The notes beneath the pieces were generated by a model. The model was given only the letters and a program-made list of their open reading frames with translations, was not told the origin of the DNA and did no database searches. A stretch of 64,000 nucleotides of DNA from Larimichthys crocea (taxonomy: Eukaryota; Chordata; Actinopteri; Sciaenidae). The DNA is taken from NCBI RefSeq assembly GCF_000972845.2, contig NC_040018.1, forward strand, positions 8,776,140-8,840,139. The letters are read 5' to 3'. Position 1 is the first letter of the stretch; every line of letters begins with the position of its first letter. Shown piece by piece: positions 58,793 through 64,000 of the stretch. Both the position numbers and the translations under genes were made by a program.

Positions 58793-58838
58793 AGTAGACT
58801 TGAAGACACACAATGTAGTGTGTGTCTTCAAGTCTACT
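58793..58838. repeat. Perfect 19-bp inverted repeat (hairpin)
   Basis: Arms 58793-58811 (AGTAGACTTGAAGACACAC) and 58820-58838 are exact reverse complements with an 8-base loop. Outside, CACAG and CTGTG extend the pairing after a 2-base bulge. May be a MITE core or a transcribed hairpin. No function assigned. Confidence 0.75.
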
Positions 58839-59136
58839 CTGTGTTTCTTCCTGACTTAGGATTCCTTCAGGGACACATTTCAGACTAGAGGACTTCATTT
58901 GGGACAGCTTGACAAAAGCCAGGTCTCCAGATGTGGGATGTGTGCATGTGTTTGTGTCAATATTAGTGGAGTAAACTGCATAGCTAGCTGTTTTAACTGA
59001 AACCATTGGCATGTAAACACACTGGAGACCTGCCAACGTCAACTAGCTGAAGCTAACCTTCTTACTAAAACTACAGCATCCAGTGCAGGTGACATTAATC
59101 ATAATCTGTAGCATCAGGCTTTGGGTTTGTATACAC

Positions 59137-59692
59137 TAGGCCTGTGTTGAAAAAATCAATTTTCCGATTCTGAATCGATTTGCATATTAATTCCTTAAGA
59201 TCGATTCGTACATCCAAAGATCGATTTGATTAAATTAAAATTTTAATACATTTTCCCCCGGTGAACTTTAACTCTAGTTGCGTCACTGAATTGAAACAGG
59301 CGTGCACCGTGTTTAAACTACACTACGGCGTCTCACACATGCGAGGTGCGTTCAATGGCCGGCGGAATGACTATGATGCGTTCATGAATGTGGGAAAAAT
59401 GGAACTTCACTGGAAATATAATAAAACTAGACAAAAGAACACTCAAGGAAAACTCTACAACTACCAGCCACTTCTGTACGTTCTCTTAAAATAACTGAGG
59501 CGATTGTGGGTTACATTTGCAAAGATATGCGCCCGTATTCCGTTGTTGAAAACGAGAGCTTCAGGCGACCAAAAAAATGGTTTTAATAACACTAACCCGA
59601 ATCGAGATCAGATCGGATTATGATAATTGATTCTTAGTCTTGAGAATCGGAATCGAATCGATTCTTGGAATTTGAATCGATACCCAGCCCTA
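59137..59692. mobile_element. Non-autonomous hAT element (AATCGATT-rich arms)
   Basis: Perfect 8-bp duplication GTATACAC at 59129-59136 and 59693-59700. Ends TAGGCCTGTGTTGAAAAAAT and GATACCCAGCCCTA enclose AATCGATT-rich arms. The middle 59322-59430 is closely shared with 30424-30535 inside a different element. Confidence 0.87.
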
Positions 59693-59700
59693 GTATACAC

Positions 59701-62700
59701 CCCACTCTAGTTCTTCCTTCTGCCCTTACAGGGAATGGACAGTCATTATTAAACGTCACAAACAATGTCTGCTTGAAGCATTTGTTCAAATATCCAATGC
59801 TGTCACTTTTGGGGTGTGTGCAGCCTCCAGTTCATCCTGTCTTTAAGTAAAGAAGCAAACAGGGCTCATCACTCTCTCTCCAACCTCTTCTGTCTTGTTC
59901 TGTCGATCTGTCTCATTGTGTCCATCTGTCTGTAATCAAAACAAATGATCTTATCCATTTTTAGGAAACATGTGTCACTATTCATTAATCAGAACTTCGG
60001 TTAAAATACTTTTACCATCTCTCTCTGGGAAACTGTATCCTCGCCGTATTTTACATCCTCTGCCCACGTCTTCTATGACTCACTCTCTCACCCCGCTTAA
60101 TTGTCTTCCTGTCATCCTTCTCCTTGTCGTCTTTTAAATTGTCTAAATTAGCAGCATTTGGCATCAACCTTCAATGGGGAAAGTGCAGCACGGTGTCTGT
60201 GTGTGAGAAATGTCCTTGACTGAACTACACACCTCTCAAAGCAGCAGTAGAGACTTCAGTAGAACATCTATGAGTCGTCATGTTCACGAGAACACTCCCA
60301 ACCGCTTTCTCACTATTAGTCCCCATCATTATTTCCACTCTGTACCATTTCACACTTACCACACCACATGCACTAATAGAGAGTATGCAATTATGTCACT
60401 GTTTTTTTCCCACCACCCCCAAAAATCTGTAAATCTGTGTACAGTATAAAATCTAAAAGCGTGTTCTTTGGTCTGTAAAAGTGGATTCAGAAAGAATTCA
60501 GGCATGCACCACCAGCCACAGTTCATTCAAGAAAAAGTGACCTTATAAGTAGAACACCTATGTTAGATAAATTAGTTGTCAAAACAAGTTGTGAGGAGAG
60601 GGCAGAGAGCTGTTTTAGTCCTTGGGTGACAGCAGGTGATCTGTTCCCAAGGCCAGCATGACTCTTAAAAGAGCCTTTACAGTCATTATCTTAAATATCT
60701 GTAGTGTAGTTGTGTTGAACAGTAAGTACATGGTGTGAAGAGGGGCATTTGTCCAGCTTTTCTTCATTTGTAGTCCTCCTACGCCAGACGGGTCGAGTCA
60801 TTTCCTCTGTATTGATTTGATGCTTTTAAAAGGGAGATATTATGCCCATTGTCAGGTTCATATTATTTCAAGGATCTGTCAGAAAATGGTTTTCCATGCT
60901 TTTAATTTCTTCATACTTTCCATTGCTGCAGTATCTCTCTGTCTCTTTAAATCTCTCCGGCATTGCTTAGTCACGATTAACTACTTGTAGTCACTTGGAA
61001 AACTTTTGCACGTTTTCCTAGTCGGGATGTTAAATGGAGCAGGGATCTGTACTATGAAGCAGGAAGTTAGCGAGGTGAGTTCAGGACTAACCCTGGGTTT
61101 TCATTCCTATGACTGGGGCTCACTTGGCCATGGTAACGCTGAACATCCAACCTGCTCCAGAGCAGGTCATGTTTGAGATCAGTCATTAAAAAACACTGCT
61201 TACTGACCAGTCTCTTAGAGAATGACATCCCCATTCATAGAAGACCCTGTGGATGTATTCATTAATAAGATCTAAGGTCTAATAATACATCCATGAGAAG
61301 ATCATAGCGTGGTGTGTGGATGATGAGATGGTCACTTTGGATGGTTCATAGATCTGATATGAAGCACTTGTACTTGCCTGTCGCAGCAGTTTAAACAAAT
61401 TGTTTAATTTCAATGTTTTTATTTTTATGTTAAAAAGTATGAGCATATATATTTTGTTATTCAGACTATAACTTTAGCTTGTTGTTAGTTATTTTCTTTA
61501 GAGTGAGACTTCGCACAGGTAATATTTCAGTCAAGTTTTTTCTGTTTTGAACATTTTTTTTATGGCATGAAAAGATTTTCCCTTCATTGTTCTATGCAGT
61601 TTATTCAGAATGATGTTATGAAACTTTTCAGTGGGTTGACAAAATTAATTTTCAAGTGTCAAGAAGGTCTTTAAAGTTAAGAAAACTGACAAAAGTGCCC
61701 ACGATTTTGCCCAAGTCAACTCTGTATCATGAAGTTTGTTACGTACATATTTAGACAGTCGGCAGTGTTTTATCAGCTTTCCTTCTTGCAGTTGGCAGCT
61801 GTTTTACTTTTAATCTAAATTATTTGATTAACCTCTTTGTATTTCTCTGATACTAAAGCCCTTCATTTGTAAAATACATCACTCTGCTCAGACTTGTCCA
61901 TTTTGTGATGGACTAGTTTAAAAAGCTGTAGGCTCTTTTCCTAACTTTTTATTGTAGTTTATTTACAGAACAAAAACATATCTGATACGGTAAGTACACA
62001 TATAGGGAAAAGTGGGCCATATCCAGGTTTTTACTCCATTGTTAAATCTATCATTGATACCTTTTTGGGCTCTAATTTTTGATATATCAATGATTAATTT
62101 CATTCTCAATTCATTAACCTGTGATCACATTAACTGGTGGCGATTAGGCCTAACTGAATGTGTCAAAAGAGGAGGACGCCTCGTTATCCTCTTGAATGCT
62201 TTTTGTCTCAGTCTAATTAAATAATTCTTAGCCGTGTATGTGAGTGAAACGGTGTCAGCAGGATTCACTAGCTGCTTTGAATGTAAAAAAAAAAAAATCA
62301 GCAGCATGTGGGATTGATTATTTCTCTCCTAGCAGCGAAAAAAAAGAAACGTGTCCGAGCATTTACTCTTTTTCCAGCGTGGAGCCAGAGCTCTCCTCTG
62401 GAGCAGCCTGTAAATCCTGTACAGGCTTGTGTGTGTGTGTCCTCACTTCACTTGGCCACCTGATTTGTGTGACCTGCTTTTAAATTTACTTGTGACACCA
62501 TGCACGTGTTGTATTGAAGCGCGCTGTCACTCACAAACTAAATCTAGCTTTTATTCGAGTTTTTGAATATTGACTATATTAATCATGGACATCCAATTAT
62601 CAAATGGTATATAAATGGAAAAATCACACAGAGCATAACAATACATAACAAAGCATAATATGTCCCCATTGCCTGGTGCATATTTAACAGAACACACTGT

Positions 62701-63184
62701 GTAATTTGCCTATTTGCGCATCCAGCTGACAGTGGGCAGTGTTAGAATTCATCCTCACCAACTCCTGACATAAATATCTCTTTTTTCTATCTGCTCCGCT
62801 ATGTTTCTTAAACGTTTTCAGCTGGGCACAGCTCCCTGCTGTGGCTGAAATCGAGCTTGAATCAGCTGAAAGAAGCTAAAATGCTCAGAGGAGCTGAGGG
62901 AAACTGCAGCCGAGGGATAAACTTACCACATTACACAAGGTTATTTGATTCATTCTGAAAATCTTGATTAGAGCAGGTTGATGTTGTTAATTATGCCAGT
63001 GCTTTTCCTTCCTGTGTAACGATGTCTTTAATGGAAGCAGTTCTGGTGTTACATTGTGTTATTGAAATATTATTTGGTGTACAGGATTTGCCCAACTCTC
63101 TTTTCAGTCAATTCATCTTTCACTCTCATGTTTCACTTCCATAATTGTGCTCTCTGATGTTAAGCATCCGATACAAATAAACAC

Positions 63185-63188
<4 letters not shown>
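59701..63188 (+). other. dpy19l3 intron 15, right part
   Basis: No dpy19l3 exon found: none of the expected C-terminal blocks (for example KAVFAGSMQLLAG or FCEEIKR) is readable. 62100-62280 is repeat-free with TCTAATTAAATAATTC and may be conserved non-coding. No RNA gene seen. Confidence 0.5.

Positions 63189-63229
<41 letters not shown>
63189..63229. repeat. (CA)20 microsatellite
   Basis: Uninterrupted CA dinucleotides. Confidence 0.95.
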
Positions 63230-63233
<4 letters not shown>

Positions 63234-64000
63234 AGTCACTATAGTGAATTCCCTGCAGCCACACATGCCTCACCCCCCCATATGACAATTAATGTCATTA
63301 CTTCATTTTTATAATGTCATTGGGGTGCATGCCAATGCCTTCTGGCATTTACATACGAGAATATAAACGTGAAATTAAATGTAAATCAACATGGAGGGGA
63401 TGGGAGCTATTCCCTGGGATGCAGTGAGCGATTACATTCGCACACTGACGGAGGAAGAAGACAGGCAGAAATGGAAATGACCCACTTCTACCGCAGGTCA
63501 GGAGGCCCAATACATCAAGCCACACATCCACCCGAGAGCATGTATGAACACTGATAGTCATATACATCGCAGCATACGCACATGTGCACATCCACTCGAG
63601 CGAATGCCTTTTTTATTTCACACGTAAGACTAGTCGCATCGTACACACAGAGCATGCAGCAGCCTGTGCTCGGTGTTCCTGTGTAATTGGACTGGAACCA
63701 GGGCATGTACAGTTTATCTATAATGGCTTTACAGAGTGTGCATGTGTCCGCTCTGGTACTTCTAATTGAGGTTTGAAGCTCCCTTTTCCTCATTATCTGT
63801 GAATCGGAGTGGAACAATTCAAATGACTTCTGTAAGATGGTTAACTGGGTGTGATGCTCGACCTTATGTAGCAGAAAAAGCTTCGTCACACTGACCTCTG
63901 TAAGTAGAATGATTCAAATATGTTGCTTGTGTGACCACACCCCAATGTAACACGGCAGTGCTGTGCTGCTTTTGTGACTGTGTGACAGGAACACATTATG
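63230..64000 (+). other. dpy19l3 intron 15, window end
   Basis: No recognised exon. An AG at 63989-63990 (CTGTGTGACAG) precedes GAACACATTATG at the very edge. Too little is left to judge whether this is an exon start. Confidence 0.45.

Overview
This window is vertebrate nuclear DNA, most likely from a teleost (probably percomorph) fish. Short exons with GT-AG borders sit in long introns, CA/GT microsatellites are frequent, and the mobile elements are typical fish ones: many non-autonomous hAT elements, Tc1/mariner relics, TTAA-ended MITEs and fish LINE ends. There are no operons, CRISPR arrays or prokaryotic features. Almost all open frames over 60 codons are chance frames.

Two genes lie head to tail on the + strand. 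The left one is the 3' end of znf507 (last two coding exons, 2239-2373 and 2909-3386, then a 3' UTR of up to about 4 kb ending near an AATAAA at 7450). The right one is dpy19l3, a multi-pass ER tryptophan C-mannosyltransferase. Fifteen coding exons are readable between 17544 and 52834. They give 571 codons in perfect phase, about 80% of the human protein length. The C-terminal exons are not in the window, so the last intron is open from 52835 to the right edge. As I recall the human map, ZNF507 and DPY19L3 are also adjacent and co-oriented at 19q13.11, so this is conserved synteny. The two products have no known joint pathway.

Layout: 1-2238 znf507 intron with a pogo-like MITE end; 2239-3386 znf507 coding end; 3387-about 7475 3' UTR; 7476-16850 intergenic with LINE remnants, a TTAA MITE and a tandem cluster of hAT-like elements; 16850-17661 candidate promoter, 5' UTR and first coding exon of dpy19l3; 17662-52834 dpy19l3 exons in repeat-rich introns; 52835-64000 intron 15 with nested elements and candidate conserved non-coding blocks.

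The main finding is an unexpected extra dpy19l3 exon at 28315-28632. It has its own ATG and 105 codons, a hydrophobic segment, and a second version of the lumenal HEN-x-LWFS motif encoded by exon 2. It ends in the same phase as exon 2, so the gene could make an alternative N-terminus. Other notable points are GT-repeat tracts directly against the acceptors of exons 4 and 5, a duplicated copy of the exon 1 splice donor beside a MITE, hAT-type elements with perfect 8-bp target duplications that share internal modules despite different ends, a transposon nest whose events can be ordered, and a 19-bp perfect hairpin in intron 15.
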